Shown here in pieces: positions 50,937 through 59,048 of a stretch of DNA of 64,000 nt. Position 1 is the stretch's first letter, and the number at the start of each line of letters is the position of its first letter. Source of the DNA: JANPPS01 sp964242575. GTDB lineage: Bacteria > Pseudomonadota > Alphaproteobacteria > Acetobacterales > Acetobacteraceae. The DNA lies in contig CAXTCN010000017.1 of assembly GCA_964242575.1 (NCBI GenBank), positions 1 through 64,000 of the forward strand. The letters are read 5' to 3'. Made by a program: the position numbers and the translations under genes. The notes beneath the pieces were generated by a model that worked only from the letters and a program-made list of their open reading frames with translations, did not search any database and was not told the origin of the DNA.

Positions 50937-51421
50937 GCCTGCGGGGGATGGGCTTGCTGCACGGCGGCAGGGAGCGGCGCGAGCGGGACGCCAGGATGGA
51001 GGTCGCCCGCCGCCTGGACGCGGCGCGACAGGCCGCAGCGACGGTGGAGCGGGCGCAGGACGCGGTGGAGCGGCAACGCTGTGCATGGCGTGAACGCGAA
51101 CATGACGCGCTGCTGGCGATGCATGGCGCCGAGGCGTCGTCAAACCAGCTCACGGCCCATTGGGTCGAGATGGACCGGCTGGCGGACGAGGCGGTGCGGC
51201 TGCAAGCGGAGCGCCATGCGGCGGCGGTGCAGCAGGCACGGGCCGAGCATGACGTCGTTGAGGCACGCGGAATGCTCAAGCGGGCCACGCGCCTGGCCCA
51301 GCGGAGCGAAGCGGTGATCGGGCGCATCCGGCACTGGCGAAACCGCGCCGCGGAAGCGGCCGAGCAAACTGAGGGCGAGGACGACGCGATCAGGCGTCAT
51401 ATGGCTGGACATGGCCGATGA
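50912..51421 (+). CDS. sctO: T3SS central stalk SctO
   Basis: A 169-residue, almost entirely helical protein rich in Arg, Ala and Glu, with long heptad-like runs (ARQAAATVERAQDAVERQ, AERHAAAVQQARAEHDVVEA). Position between sctN and sctQ and the coiled-coil composition identify it as the FliJ-like stalk that rotates in the ATPase ring. GGAGGG eight bases before the ATG supports the start; the stop overlaps the sctQ ATG (ATGA). Confidence 0.85.
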   Translation: MDGAVGRVSLRGMGLLHGGRERRERDARMEVARRLDAARQAAATVERAQDAVERQRCAWREREHDALLAMHGAEASSNQLTAHWVEMDRLADEAVRLQAERHAAAVQQARAEHDVVEARGMLKRATRLAQRSEAVIGRIRHWRNRAAEAAEQTEGEDDAIRRHMAGHGR

Positions 51422-52464
51422 CGCCCAACGACCGAACAGTGCGGCCCTACACGCCGCGCGATGCCGGGGCCGCCGTCGCAACCAGCCTGCTGCTGGGCCG
51501 TGAACCCGCCCGGCTGCTGCTCGGCGACGCCGCGTTGACCGTGAGGTTCGCGCCCGATGGGTTGGACCAGGTGCAGGGAACGGGCACCGATGCGCTGGCG
51601 TGCCTGGAATGGACCCTGGGCGGCATCGCAAGCGAACTGCTGCTGCCGTCCAGCGTCGTGATAGGCCTGATCGCGCCGTTGGAGGAGGTTCCCGACGGCA
51701 CGCTCGACTGGGCAACCGCTCCGATGCTGCTGGAGCTGCTGCTGGCCGCCTATCTGGACCAGGCCGAGGCGTTGCTTGGGCAGCCCTTCCGGCTGCGCAA
51801 GATGAAACGAGAGCAAACGTTCGGGACGACCGATCAGTTGGCGGGAGTGGCTCTGCAAGGCGCCTTGGACGGCGCGCCGTTCGTGGCGTGGCTGCGCCTC
51901 GCGCCGAACGCGCTTGACGCCATGGTGCGACTGGCGCGCCTGCTGCCCCAAGGCCCGCAGCAGGTTCCGGACCCGCCCGTGGTGGTAGCGGCGCGCGTCG
52001 GCCTGGCCCGGCTCGGGCTGCGGGCGCTTACGTCGGCACGGGTCGGCGACGCCGTGCTGATCGAGGACGGGCCGCTCCAGCGCGGCCGGGTCATGATCGT
52101 TGTTGGCGAGTGCCGGGTCGCCTCCGCGCACTGGACCGGCAATAAGGCCACGCTCGAACAGCCGCTGCAACCGGCGGGGGCGTTCGGGTCGGAGGAGTGG
52201 ACCATGCAAAGCGGACATGAGAGCGACCCTGTCGCCGCGACATTCGGCGATCTTCGGGTCACGCTGGTTTTCGAGGTGGGGCGGCGGCTCGCCACCCTGG
52301 ACGAGGTGCGCGCCCTGGCGCCGGGGCAGGTGCTGGACCTGGGACGCGACGAGGCTGCGCCGGTGGACATCCTTGCCAACGGCGCGCGGCTCGGCCGGGG
52401 CGAGATCGTGAAGGTCGGCGACGCCCTGGCGGTGCGCATCACCGTCCTGCACGGCCATGACTGA
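51418..52464 (+). CDS. sctQ: T3SS C-ring protein SctQ
   Basis: A 348-residue sorting-platform component. The N-terminal two thirds are weakly conserved (ATSLLLGREPARLLLGDA, ELLLAAYLDQAEALLGQPF). The C-terminal SpoA domain is clear (VTLVFEVGRRLATLDEVRAL, GQVLDLGRDEAAPVDILANG, LGRGEIVKVGDALAVRI). An internal start may give a separate SpoA fragment as in other systems, but no strong internal ribosome site was noted. Overlaps sctR by 8 bp. Confidence 0.92.
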   Translation: MTPNDRTVRPYTPRDAGAAVATSLLLGREPARLLLGDAALTVRFAPDGLDQVQGTGTDALACLEWTLGGIASELLLPSSVVIGLIAPLEEVPDGTLDWATAPMLLELLLAAYLDQAEALLGQPFRLRKMKREQTFGTTDQLAGVALQGALDGAPFVAWLRLAPNALDAMVRLARLLPQGPQQVPDPPVVVAARVGLARLGLRALTSARVGDAVLIEDGPLQRGRVMIVVGECRVASAHWTGNKATLEQPLQPAGAFGSEEWTMQSGHESDPVAATFGDLRVTLVFEVGRRLATLDEVRALAPGQVLDLGRDEAAPVDILANGARLGRGEIVKVGDALAVRITVLHGHD

Positions 52465-53113
52465 CGTCACGCCGAACCTGTTCGTTGCCTTTGGGGCAAT
52501 GCTCGGTTTCGGGCTGCTGGTGCTGGCCGTCATCACGACCACCTCCTTCGTCAAAATCAGCGTCGTGCTATTTCTGTTGCGCAACGCGCTCGGCGTGCAG
52601 CAGTCGCCGCCGAACATCGTGCTGTATGCCATTGCGCTGATCCTCACGGTGTTCGTCAGCCTGCCGCTGCTGCGCGCGGAGTTCCTGATCCTGTCCGACG
52701 TGGGCAGCGTGCAGCAGGGCGTCGACGGGTGGGCGGACATCGTGGCGCAGATGCAGGCGCCGCTGAAGGAACAACTGCTGCGCTTCACGCCGCAGTCGGA
52801 GCGCGACTTCTTCCTGGACGCGACAGCCCGGATTTGGCCGGCCGACATGCGAACGCCCGACATGAACGAGTCGCTGCCGATCCTAGTGCCCTCTTACCTG
52901 GTCGGCGAGCTGCGGCGCGCGTTCGAGATCGGCTTCCTGCTCTATCTGCCGTTCGTGGTCATCGACCTGGTGATCACGACCATCCTGATTGCCATGGGCA
53001 TGTCGCAGGTGCAGCCAACGACGATCGCGGTGCCGCTGAAGCTGTTGCTGTTCGTGCTGGTCGAGGGCTGGACCCGGCTGCTGCACGGGCTGGTGATGAG
53101 CTACGCCATATAG
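52457..53113 (+). CDS. sctR: T3SS export-gate protein SctR
   Basis: A 218-residue inner-membrane protein of the export gate. Family motifs are TTSFVKISVVLFLLRNALGVQQ and PSYLVGELRRAFEIGFLLYLPF, then VIDLVITTILIAMGM and VPLKLLLFVLVEGW. Length and membrane layout match FliP/SctR. Overlap with sctQ indicates coupled translation. A 78-bp gap precedes sctS. Confidence 0.96.
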   Translation: MTDVTPNLFVAFGAMLGFGLLVLAVITTTSFVKISVVLFLLRNALGVQQSPPNIVLYAIALILTVFVSLPLLRAEFLILSDVGSVQQGVDGWADIVAQMQAPLKEQLLRFTPQSERDFFLDATARIWPADMRTPDMNESLPILVPSYLVGELRRAFEIGFLLYLPFVVIDLVITTILIAMGMSQVQPTTIAVPLKLLLFVLVEGWTRLLHGLVMSYAI

Positions 53114-53191
53114 GCTTGTCCCACGCCCGTTTGGCGTCAGGCAACGGTGAGGCTTACGGCCCATAAGGCACGCATCAGGTGGACAGGTGCA

Positions 53192-53461
53192 ATGGACCCT
53201 TCGGCGCTCACGGACCAACTCAAGACCGCGATGACGCTGTTTGCGCTGATTGCCGGGCCTCCGCTGGGCGTGGCGCTGGTCGTCGGGCTTTTGGTAGGGG
53301 TCTTGCAGGCCGCGACGCAAATCCAGGACCAGACGCTGCCCATGTCGTTCAAGCTCGGCGGAGTGTTCGTCACGCTGCTGGCACTCGCGGGGACGCTGTT
53401 TCCGCCGCTGCTTGAGCACACGCAGCACTTGCTGGACCAGTTCCCCGTCATGACCCGGTAG
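53192..53461 (+). CDS. sctS: T3SS export-gate protein SctS
   Basis: An 89-residue protein with two membrane helices (LFALIAGPPLGVALVVGLLVG and FKLGGVFVTLLALAGTLF regions) and the family motif LQAATQIQDQTLP. The ATG at 53192 gives the usual length; the open frame upstream reaches 53147 without similarity. It forms the gate with SctR and SctT and is 7 bp before sctT. Confidence 0.95.
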   Translation: MDPSALTDQLKTAMTLFALIAGPPLGVALVVGLLVGVLQAATQIQDQTLPMSFKLGGVFVTLLALAGTLFPPLLEHTQHLLDQFPVMTR

Positions 53462-53468
53462 CAGGCCT

Positions 53469-54272
53469 ATGGACGCTCCCGCGCTTGCGGCCGTGCTGCG
53501 GGAGGCCATTTTCCCGCTGGTGCCGGCGCTGGCGCTGGCGATGGCGCGTCCGGCGGGCATTGCCCTGCTGCTGCCGGTGTTCACCCGCGCCCAGCTTGGC
53601 GGCCCGGTGCGCGCTGCCTTCGCGTTGGCACTGGCGCTGCCGGGCGTGGCGCCCGCAGCCGCCGTGCTGCAGGACGCAGGCGGGCCGGTGTGGTTCATGC
53701 TGCTTTCGGCAAAGGAGGCGTTCGCCGGGGCGCTGATCGGGCTGTTGTTCGGCATGCCGATCTGGGCGGTGCAGAGCGCCGGGGAGATCGTGGACGTGCA
53801 GCGCTCCGCCACGTCCGGCTCTGCCTCCGAGCAAGGAACGGGCAACCAGAACTCGACCACGGCCGACCTGTTCGCGGTCAGCATCATCGCCATCTTTGTT
53901 GTGACGGGCGGCCTCGGCGCGGTCGCCGAGTGCCTTTACGCAAGCTTCGGCGTGTGGCCGCTCGGACAGGTCCTGCCCCAGGCGCAGGGGGGGTGGCTCG
54001 ATTTCCTGCTGCACTTGCTCGACCGCCTCACCCGCGTGTCGCTGGTGCTCGCGGCGCCGTTGGTGCTCGCGGCCTTGGTCGTGGAGACCAGCGTCATGCT
54101 GCTGTCCCGCGCGGTGCCCAAACTCAACGTGTATGACCTGTCGCCGACGCTGCGGAACCTCGCGTTCACGTTGCTGCTGGTGGTCTACGCGACGTTCCTG
54201 ATGGCATACGCCGAGGGCGCTCTTGGCGACGCGCGCGACGTGCTCGGCCAGTTCGGGACCCTGGTGAAATGA
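53469..54272 (+). CDS. sctT: T3SS export-gate protein SctT
   Basis: A 267-residue inner-membrane protein with about six hydrophobic segments. Motifs: MARPAGIALLLPVFTRAQLGG, KEAFAGALIGLLFGMPIWAV, and SRAVPKLNVYDLSPTLRNL. The segment GEIVDVQRS matches the conserved loop of the family. The stop overlaps the sctU ATG (ATGA). Confidence 0.95.
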   Translation: MDAPALAAVLREAIFPLVPALALAMARPAGIALLLPVFTRAQLGGPVRAAFALALALPGVAPAAAVLQDAGGPVWFMLLSAKEAFAGALIGLLFGMPIWAVQSAGEIVDVQRSATSGSASEQGTGNQNSTTADLFAVSIIAIFVVTGGLGAVAECLYASFGVWPLGQVLPQAQGGWLDFLLHLLDRLTRVSLVLAAPLVLAALVVETSVMLLSRAVPKLNVYDLSPTLRNLAFTLLLVVYATFLMAYAEGALGDARDVLGQFGTLVK

Positions 54273-55321
54273 GCGGCGACAGCAGCGAAGAAAAGACGCT
54301 GCCGCCCAGCAGCAAGCGGCTGAAGGATGCCCGGAAAAAAGGCCAGGTCCAGAGTGGCCCGGACCTGGTGAGCGGCATCACCACCTCGCTGCTGATCGCG
54401 TATGTCTGGTTCGGGTCCGGCTGGATGCGGGAGCAACTGCAGGGCCTGTTGCTGGCGGCTGAGCAGGCCAGCCAGGCCGGCTTCATCGACGGGCTGCGGA
54501 TGCTGTGGCCCCAGGCGCAAAGCGTGCTGGCGGCGATTTGCCTGCCGGCCCTGGCGATCGCGCTGGTGAGCGTGGCCCTTGTCAACCTCGCGGTCCACGG
54601 CGGGTTCATCTTCGCCATGGAGCCGATGACGCCGAAGCTCGATTTCCTGATGCCGGGCAAGGCCATGAAGCGCCTGTACGGCGTCAAAAGCTGGGTGGAG
54701 CTGGGCAAGGGCATGGTCAAGGCGGGCCTGCTCGGCGGCGCGCTCTGGCTGCTGGCGGAGGCGGCGCTGAACCCGCTGATGCTGGTGCCTGCGTGCGGGC
54801 TCGACTGCGCCGTGGCGGTGCTGGCCGACGCCCTGCGGCCGCTGCTCGGCGCTGGCGTGCTGTTCTACCTGGCCGCGGGCGGCCTCGACATGCTGGTGCA
54901 GCGGTGGCTGTTCCGGCGGGACATGCGCATGTCGCTGACGGAGGCAAAGCGCGAACGCAAGGACATGGACGGCGACCCGCATGTGAAGGGCGCGCTGCGG
55001 CGGCTGCGCGAGCAATCAGCGCGCGGCGAGCTGAAACGGACCGGCTTCGGCATGGCGACGGCAGTGATCCATGGCGGCGGCTACGCGGTCGGCCTGCGCT
55101 ACGTGCCCGGCGAGACCCTGCTGCCCATGGCGGTCGGCAAGGCCAGCGGCGAACAGGCGGAGCAATTGATCGCCCTGGTGCGGTCCGGCGACGGGCCGCT
55201 GTTCCAGGAGCCGTCGCTGGCGGCCGCGCTGTTCGCCGAGCTCAAGCTCGGCGACATGGTCCCGCCCCGGCATTTCGACCGGGTATCGCGCGCGCTCATC
55301 GCGATCAACCGGTCGCTCTGA
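54269..55321 (+). CDS. sctU: T3SS export switch protein SctU lacking the NPTH motif
   Basis: A 350-residue inner-membrane and cytoplasmic protein. It has the usual start (EKTLPPSSKRLKDARKKGQV), four membrane helices (about 36-50, 82-112, 143-170, 187-210) and the cytoplasmic part (TEAKRERKDMDGDPHVKGAL, YAVGLRY, QEPSLAAALF). At the place of the autocleavage tetrapeptide NPTH it reads His-Gly-Gly-Gly (residues 268-271, from 55070), so normal self-cleavage is not possible. The surrounding alignment is otherwise good, so the change looks real, though a local sequence error cannot be excluded. Last gene of the sctI-U operon. Confidence 0.93.
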   Translation: MSGDSSEEKTLPPSSKRLKDARKKGQVQSGPDLVSGITTSLLIAYVWFGSGWMREQLQGLLLAAEQASQAGFIDGLRMLWPQAQSVLAAICLPALAIALVSVALVNLAVHGGFIFAMEPMTPKLDFLMPGKAMKRLYGVKSWVELGKGMVKAGLLGGALWLLAEAALNPLMLVPACGLDCAVAVLADALRPLLGAGVLFYLAAGGLDMLVQRWLFRRDMRMSLTEAKRERKDMDGDPHVKGALRRLREQSARGELKRTGFGMATAVIHGGGYAVGLRYVPGETLLPMAVGKASGEQAEQLIALVRSGDGPLFQEPSLAAALFAELKLGDMVPPRHFDRVSRALIAINRSL

Positions 55322-55364
55322 CCGCCGCTCTTCCACTGCGACGGACAGTCAAAAAACTGCGGCG

Positions 55365-55384
55365 GCGTCAGGTTAACGAGAGGT
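55365..55384 (+). promoter_or_regulatory. tts-box-like element before the harpin gene
   Basis: GCGTCAGGTTAACGAGAGGT agrees with the remembered tts consensus TCGTCAGCTTNTCGAAAGCT at 14 of 19 defined positions. It lies 128 bp upstream of the ATG at 55513 in the 191-bp gap after sctU, where a separate promoter for the secreted protein is expected. Confidence 0.5.
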
Positions 55385-55512
55385 TCAGGGCGGTAACTAC
55401 TCCCACCGGCGCGGCGCCACAGGCCAAGCGTTGGCGGAGGCAGAAGGAGCAAGGGCATCTGCGGACCCGTGTCCGATGATGCAACGGATTTCAACATCAG
55501 GAGGTTAGGACA

Positions 55513-56781
55513 ATGAGCGACAGCATGATCCAGAGCTCGCCGGGCGCCGGAGCCGGCGGCCTAACAATGAGCGCGGAGGTGAAATCCGACCTCGCTGAGC
55601 GGGCGAGCCAGTTCAGCAGCCTGCTGAAAAGCGGGGGCGCGAGCAAGGACGAGCTCATGAACGGCATCTCCAACCTGGAGAGCGGCGCGCAGCAGGCGAT
55701 CAGGGGTTCCTACAACGGCAACACCTCTGGTTTGGACAAGGCCTCCTACAAGGCGCTGCAAGGGGCTGACAGCGCGTTCGGCCAGATGAAGTTCCAAATG
55801 ATCAACGGCAAGGACGTGACCAAGCAGCTCGCGGACTTCACCGATAAGTTCAAGTCGGACCTCGCGCCCGCCCAGAGCGCTCCTGCCCAACAAGCCGGCG
55901 GCGTCCAGGGTGCGGGCGGCCAGGGCGGTTCGCAAAAGGAGCTTATGCAAATCCTGCAGTTGCTGACCCAGCTCATTCAGAAAATGGCCGGCGGGCAAGG
56001 CGCTGAAGGCGGCAAGGGCGCCGAGGGCGCTGCCCCAGGCGGCCAAAGCGCCGGGGGTGCGGGCGGCGCATCGCCGGCGGGCGCTGCCGGCCAGGGCGGC
56101 GTCAGCCAGGACATGGGCGAAATCCTCAAGCTTATGCAGCAGCTCATCGAGATGATGGGCGGCAAGGGAGCTGAGGGCGCGTCCAAGGGAGCGGCGGGCG
56201 CTCCGCTGCCGGGCGCGGGCGGCCCCGCTGCCCAGGGCGGCACCAGTCCAGAGACGGGCGACATCCTGAAGCAGCTGACGCAGCTTATCCAGCAGATGGG
56301 CGGCCAAGGCGCCGAGGGTGCTGCCAACGGCACGGGCGGCGCGCCGTCGTCGATCGCTGGCGGCCCCGCGGCGGGCGGCGCAGGGCAGGGCATGGGCGAC
56401 ATCCTGAAGCAGCTGACGCAGCTTATCCAGCAGATGGGCGGCCAAGGTGCCGAGGGCGCTGCCAACGGCACGGGCGGCGCGCCGCCAGCCGCAGGCGGTC
56501 CTGCCGCCCCGGGCAGCGCCAATCAAGGCACCGGCGAAATCTTGCAGCAGCTGACGCAGCTGCTCAAGCAGATCGGCGGCCAGGGCGCTGAGGGCGCCCA
56601 ACCGCCAGCTGCGAGCAACGCCCCCCCACCAAGCGCCGGCGCTCCCGATGCCGGCGGAGCGGGCGACATGCAGCAGATGATGATGCAGCTCCTGAGCGTA
56701 ATGGTCCAAATGATGCAGCAGATGATGCAGCAGCAGATGGGCGGCCAAGGCTCAGGCATGCAGACGGCAGCGACCGAATAG
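55513..56781 (+). CDS. Harpin-like secreted protein with repeated amphipathic helices
   Basis: A 422-residue protein without Cys or a signal peptide, very rich in Gly, Ala and Gln, and heat-stable in composition like harpins (HrpZ, PopA, Hpa1). The first 125 residues are helical. Then five copies of a short amphipathic helix joined by Gly-rich linkers occur: ILQLLTQLIQKMAGGQGAEG, ILKLMQQLIEMMGGKGAEG, twice ILKQLTQLIQQMGGQGAEG, ILQQLTQLLKQIGGQGAEG; a sixth, Met/Gln-rich helix (LLSVMVQMMQQMMQQQMGG) ends it. Harpins are exported through the T3SS and help translocation or elicit host responses. A tts-like element is upstream. Confidence 0.75.
   Translation: MSDSMIQSSPGAGAGGLTMSAEVKSDLAERASQFSSLLKSGGASKDELMNGISNLESGAQQAIRGSYNGNTSGLDKASYKALQGADSAFGQMKFQMINGKDVTKQLADFTDKFKSDLAPAQSAPAQQAGGVQGAGGQGGSQKELMQILQLLTQLIQKMAGGQGAEGGKGAEGAAPGGQSAGGAGGASPAGAAGQGGVSQDMGEILKLMQQLIEMMGGKGAEGASKGAAGAPLPGAGGPAAQGGTSPETGDILKQLTQLIQQMGGQGAEGAANGTGGAPSSIAGGPAAGGAGQGMGDILKQLTQLIQQMGGQGAEGAANGTGGAPPAAGGPAAPGSANQGTGEILQQLTQLLKQIGGQGAEGAQPPAASNAPPPSAGAPDAGGAGDMQQMMMQLLSVMVQMMQQMMQQQMGGQGSGMQTAATE
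56263..56538 (+). repeat. Two near-identical 138-bp tandem units in the harpin gene
   Basis: Units start at ATCCTGAAGCAGCTGACGCA at 56263 and again at 56401, 46 codons apart. The helix part of each unit is almost identical for about 70 bp. More diverged copies flank the pair on both sides, so the gene grew by repeated in-frame duplication. Confidence 0.8.
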
Positions 56782-56798
56782 GCCTGCCGCAACGGGTT

Positions 56799-56823
56799 CG
56801 CTGGCGGCGCAACGCCTCCAGCG
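56799..56823 (+). terminator. Stem-loop after the harpin gene
   Basis: CGCTGGCGGCG, loop CAA, CGCCTCCAGCG: an 11-bp stem with one mismatch. It lies 18 bp after the harpin stop. There is no T-run, so it may stabilise the mRNA end or weaken read-through rather than terminate fully. Confidence 0.4.
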
Positions 56824-56943
56824 GACGGGTTAGGGCGGTCGGTCAATGGAGCGCGGCTCCGAACGTCGTCTGGCCCGAAACTGAGACGAGCATAACCCTG
56901 CCTGGCCGTTTCGCGCATCCAGGCAACTACAGGAGAAAGTTTC

Positions 56944-57210
56944 ATGAACGATCAGTCGAACTTCGCATTCAACCACCGCCGCGGTCCCGTGTTCAGCCCG
57001 GACGGCGTTGAGGCATCATCCCCTGCGCCAACTTCCTCTGCTAGCGGCGGCGTTAATGACAGCATGTCCCAGTACAAAGGCATGTTTGAGCAGAACATGG
57101 CCGACCAGATGGCGCTCTATGGTGAGACCAACAAACTGAACCAGCAGAAAAACACCATGCAGAGCATCATGGACGTCGGGATGAAGGCTGGTAAGGCAGT
57201 ATCGACCTAA
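56944..57210 (+). CDS. Candidate T3SS needle/pilus subunit (SctF/NopA-like)
   Basis: An 88-residue protein without Cys. The first 35 residues are disordered and Ser/Pro-rich; the rest is a single helix-rich segment (SMSQYKGMFEQNMADQMALY, then LNQQKNTMQSIMDVGMKAGK) with the small size, Gln/Met/Asn content and terminal helix typical of needle and Hrp-pilus subunits. No other needle gene is seen in the locus, and genes for sctD and two small chaperone-sized proteins follow. GGAG eight bases upstream. The assignment is by context and size, not by a recognised family. Confidence 0.55.
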   Translation: MNDQSNFAFNHRRGPVFSPDGVEASSPAPTSSASGGVNDSMSQYKGMFEQNMADQMALYGETNKLNQQKNTMQSIMDVGMKAGKAVST

Positions 57211-57251
57211 GCCGTCCGCGCCGCCAGCAAAGCCTGGCGTGCGTCCAGTCT

Positions 57252-57284
57252 GGCGGGTGCGGACGACACGGCGCCGCACCCGCC
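57252..57284 (+). terminator. Strong stem-loop between the needle candidate and sctD
   Basis: A perfect 11-bp stem, GGCGGGTGCGG and CCGCACCCGCC, with an 11-base loop, 42 bp after the needle stop and 22 bp before the sctD ATG. There is only a weak T-rich tail. It may act as a partial terminator or RNA-stability element that lets the small structural gene be expressed more than the ring genes. Confidence 0.5.
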
Positions 57285-57306
57285 GCTTTCTGAATGGGAG
57301 CCTTTG

Positions 57307-58260
57307 ATGACGGACACGCTCACGGACACAGCAGCCGTGACCCGGCTTGTCGTTCTGTCCGGCCTCCACGCTGGCGCGCGGTGCGAGCTGCCCAGCGGCG
57401 AATGCTCGATCGGCAGCGCCGCCGCCGACGCCGTGATCCTCGGCGACGCTGGCATTGAGCCCGGCCACGTCATCCTCGACTTGCAAGAAGCTTCCGCAAC
57501 AATCCGCCCGTTGCACGGCAATGTGGCTTTGGACGGCGTTGACTTGCCGCCGGATGAGTCCCGCAGCGCCCCGCTGCCGTTCGAGCTGACGCTCTCGGGA
57601 GTAGTGTTGCGCTGCGACGCGGAGCATAGGGACGCCGACCAGGCGCACGCCCGCGCCCCGTCCGTGGCCAGCCTGTTGCCCATGCTGAAGTCTGCCTGGC
57701 GGCTGCCGGCCCTGGCATGCGCTGCGGTGGCGCTTTTCATCATAGCGCCCGCCATGGGATCAATCACGCCCGATGCCGGCAAGGCCCGGGAACTTGTCCC
57801 CGGTCCGACGCCGGCCGCTTCGGCTTCGCTGGCCGCTTCCAAGCTGCCGGTCGTTCCTGCCCCTGCGTCCCCAATGCCCATTGACACCTTGCACGAGCTG
57901 CAGGCCGAGCTGTCCGCACGGTCGTTGTCCGACATCCAGCTCACCGCGAATGACGGCATGATTATGGCGCGCGGCCGGGTCGATCCCCGGAACGAGAGCG
58001 AGTGGCGGTTGGTGCAGCAGTGGTTCGACGGCCGCCACGGCCGCAGGGCGACCCTGGTCGACGAGGTCCGGTTCGCTGCCTCCCCCGCTCCGAAGCTCGC
58101 AGTGGATGCCGTCTGGACCGGACGAAACCCGAATGTGGTCATCAAGGGCCAGAAATACTTCGAGGGCGCGACCCTGCCGAATGGCTTCCGCCTGGAGCGC
58201 GTCGCACCCGGCGAGTTGCTCGTCGCGCGCGAAGGGCAACGCCAGGCGCTCAAGTTCTAG
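57307..58260 (+). CDS. sctD: T3SS inner-membrane ring protein SctD
   Basis: A 317-residue single-pass protein. The N-terminal cytoplasmic FHA-like domain (about 10-105; LVVLSGLHAGARCELPSGEC, CSIGSAAADAVILGD, HVILDLQEASATIRPLHGNV) is followed by a membrane helix (about 133-155, LACAAVALFIIAPAMG) and periplasmic BON/ring-building domains (ARSLSDIQLTANDGMIMARG). GGGAG six bases before the ATG. It docks on SctJ and holds the sorting platform. Confidence 0.85.
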   Translation: MTDTLTDTAAVTRLVVLSGLHAGARCELPSGECSIGSAAADAVILGDAGIEPGHVILDLQEASATIRPLHGNVALDGVDLPPDESRSAPLPFELTLSGVVLRCDAEHRDADQAHARAPSVASLLPMLKSAWRLPALACAAVALFIIAPAMGSITPDAGKARELVPGPTPAASASLAASKLPVVPAPASPMPIDTLHELQAELSARSLSDIQLTANDGMIMARGRVDPRNESEWRLVQQWFDGRHGRRATLVDEVRFAASPAPKLAVDAVWTGRNPNVVIKGQKYFEGATLPNGFRLERVAPGELLVAREGQRQALKF

Positions 58261-58299
58261 CCGCGTTCCGCGCACCCCAAGCAACAGGAGCATTGAACA

Positions 58300-58671
58300 A
58301 TGGCTGGCATCGACGCCCCCCTCGGCATCCGTCTCGACGCGGCAGTCGGCCGCGCACTGGCCGGCACGGCCGACCCGGCCACCCGGGCGGAGCTGGCGCG
58401 GGTGCAACACGCCATCGCTTCCCGTGAGGTCGCGCCGGAGGGTCTGGACCCGCCGAGCCTGACAGGCGCCATGTTCGCCTATTTGATGCCGCGGCTGGCG
58501 AACCCGTCTGTGCTCCGGCTGGAGCGGCGTCGGCTCCTGCTTGACCGGATCGCGGCGCGGTGCACCGGCGAGTCCGATCCGGTGGCGCTGGGCAGCTTGA
58601 TGGCGCTGCGTCATGAGCTTGGCAATCTTGCGCTGCTGCGCGGCAACCGCGACAGCCTGATCGGGGAGTAG
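58300..58671 (+). CDS. Hypothetical T3SS-cluster protein
   Basis: A 123-residue, probably all-helical cytoplasmic protein (GIRLDAAVGRALAGTADPAT, LVRLERRRLLLDRIAAR-like segment, ALRHELGNLALLRGN). I do not recognise the family. It lies between sctD and a TPR gene; in several systems this position holds the two small chaperones that keep the needle subunit unfolded (SctE/SctG), so such a role is possible. CAGGAG precedes the ATG at suitable spacing. The next gene begins 5 bp after its stop. Confidence 0.65.
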   Translation: MAGIDAPLGIRLDAAVGRALAGTADPATRAELARVQHAIASREVAPEGLDPPSLTGAMFAYLMPRLANPSVLRLERRRLLLDRIAARCTGESDPVALGSLMALRHELGNLALLRGNRDSLIGE

Positions 58672-58676
58672 CCGCC

Positions 58677-59048
58677 ATGCTGGACCGCGAGCAACGCGAC
58701 CTGCTCATTTCGCTATCATACCTCTACTTGGCCTGCGGCCAGGAAATCAGGGCGTTGCCGCTGCTTTGGCTGCTGGAACGCGACAACGGCAACGACCCCG
58801 AGGTGCTGCGGGCGCTGGCGCACGCGTTGACGGCGGAGTGCATGTGCGACCAGGCATTGAGGGTGATCGACCGGGTGGAGGCGCTGGAGGGCGCGGGCGG
58901 CTCAGGCGAGGTCCTGCTGCTGCGCAGCCGGGCGCTGCACGCGGCTGGGCAGCGTGCCGAAGCGCGCGCCTGCTTCACCGCGTTCGTGTCGCGCCGGGCG
59001 CGGCGGCTCGAAGCTGGAAGCGCCGTGCCCGGAACAACCGTGCCATGA
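58677..59048 (+). CDS. TPR protein, SctG/y4yS-like
   Basis: A 123-residue protein with two to three TPR motifs (LISLSYLYLACGQEIRALPL, LRALAHALTAECMCDQAL, LRSRALHAAGQRAEARACF). Rhizobial T3SS loci have a TPR gene of this size next to sctV (y4yS), and needle co-chaperones SctG/PscG are similar small TPR folds. Its stop overlaps the sctV ATG (ATGA). Confidence 0.75.
   Translation: MLDREQRDLLISLSYLYLACGQEIRALPLLWLLERDNGNDPEVLRALAHALTAECMCDQALRVIDRVEALEGAGGSGEVLLLRSRALHAAGQRAEARACFTAFVSRRARRLEAGSAVPGTTVP

Noticed and set aside
55561..56748. A 395-codon minus-strand frame opposite the harpin gene
   Set aside because: Repeat-derived antisense frame rich in His, Leu and Arg; no ribosome-binding site or family.
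56880..56905. A TCGTC-CGAAAC sequence before the needle candidate considered as a tts box
   Set aside because: Spacing between the halves is two bases short of the consensus and the flanks do not match.
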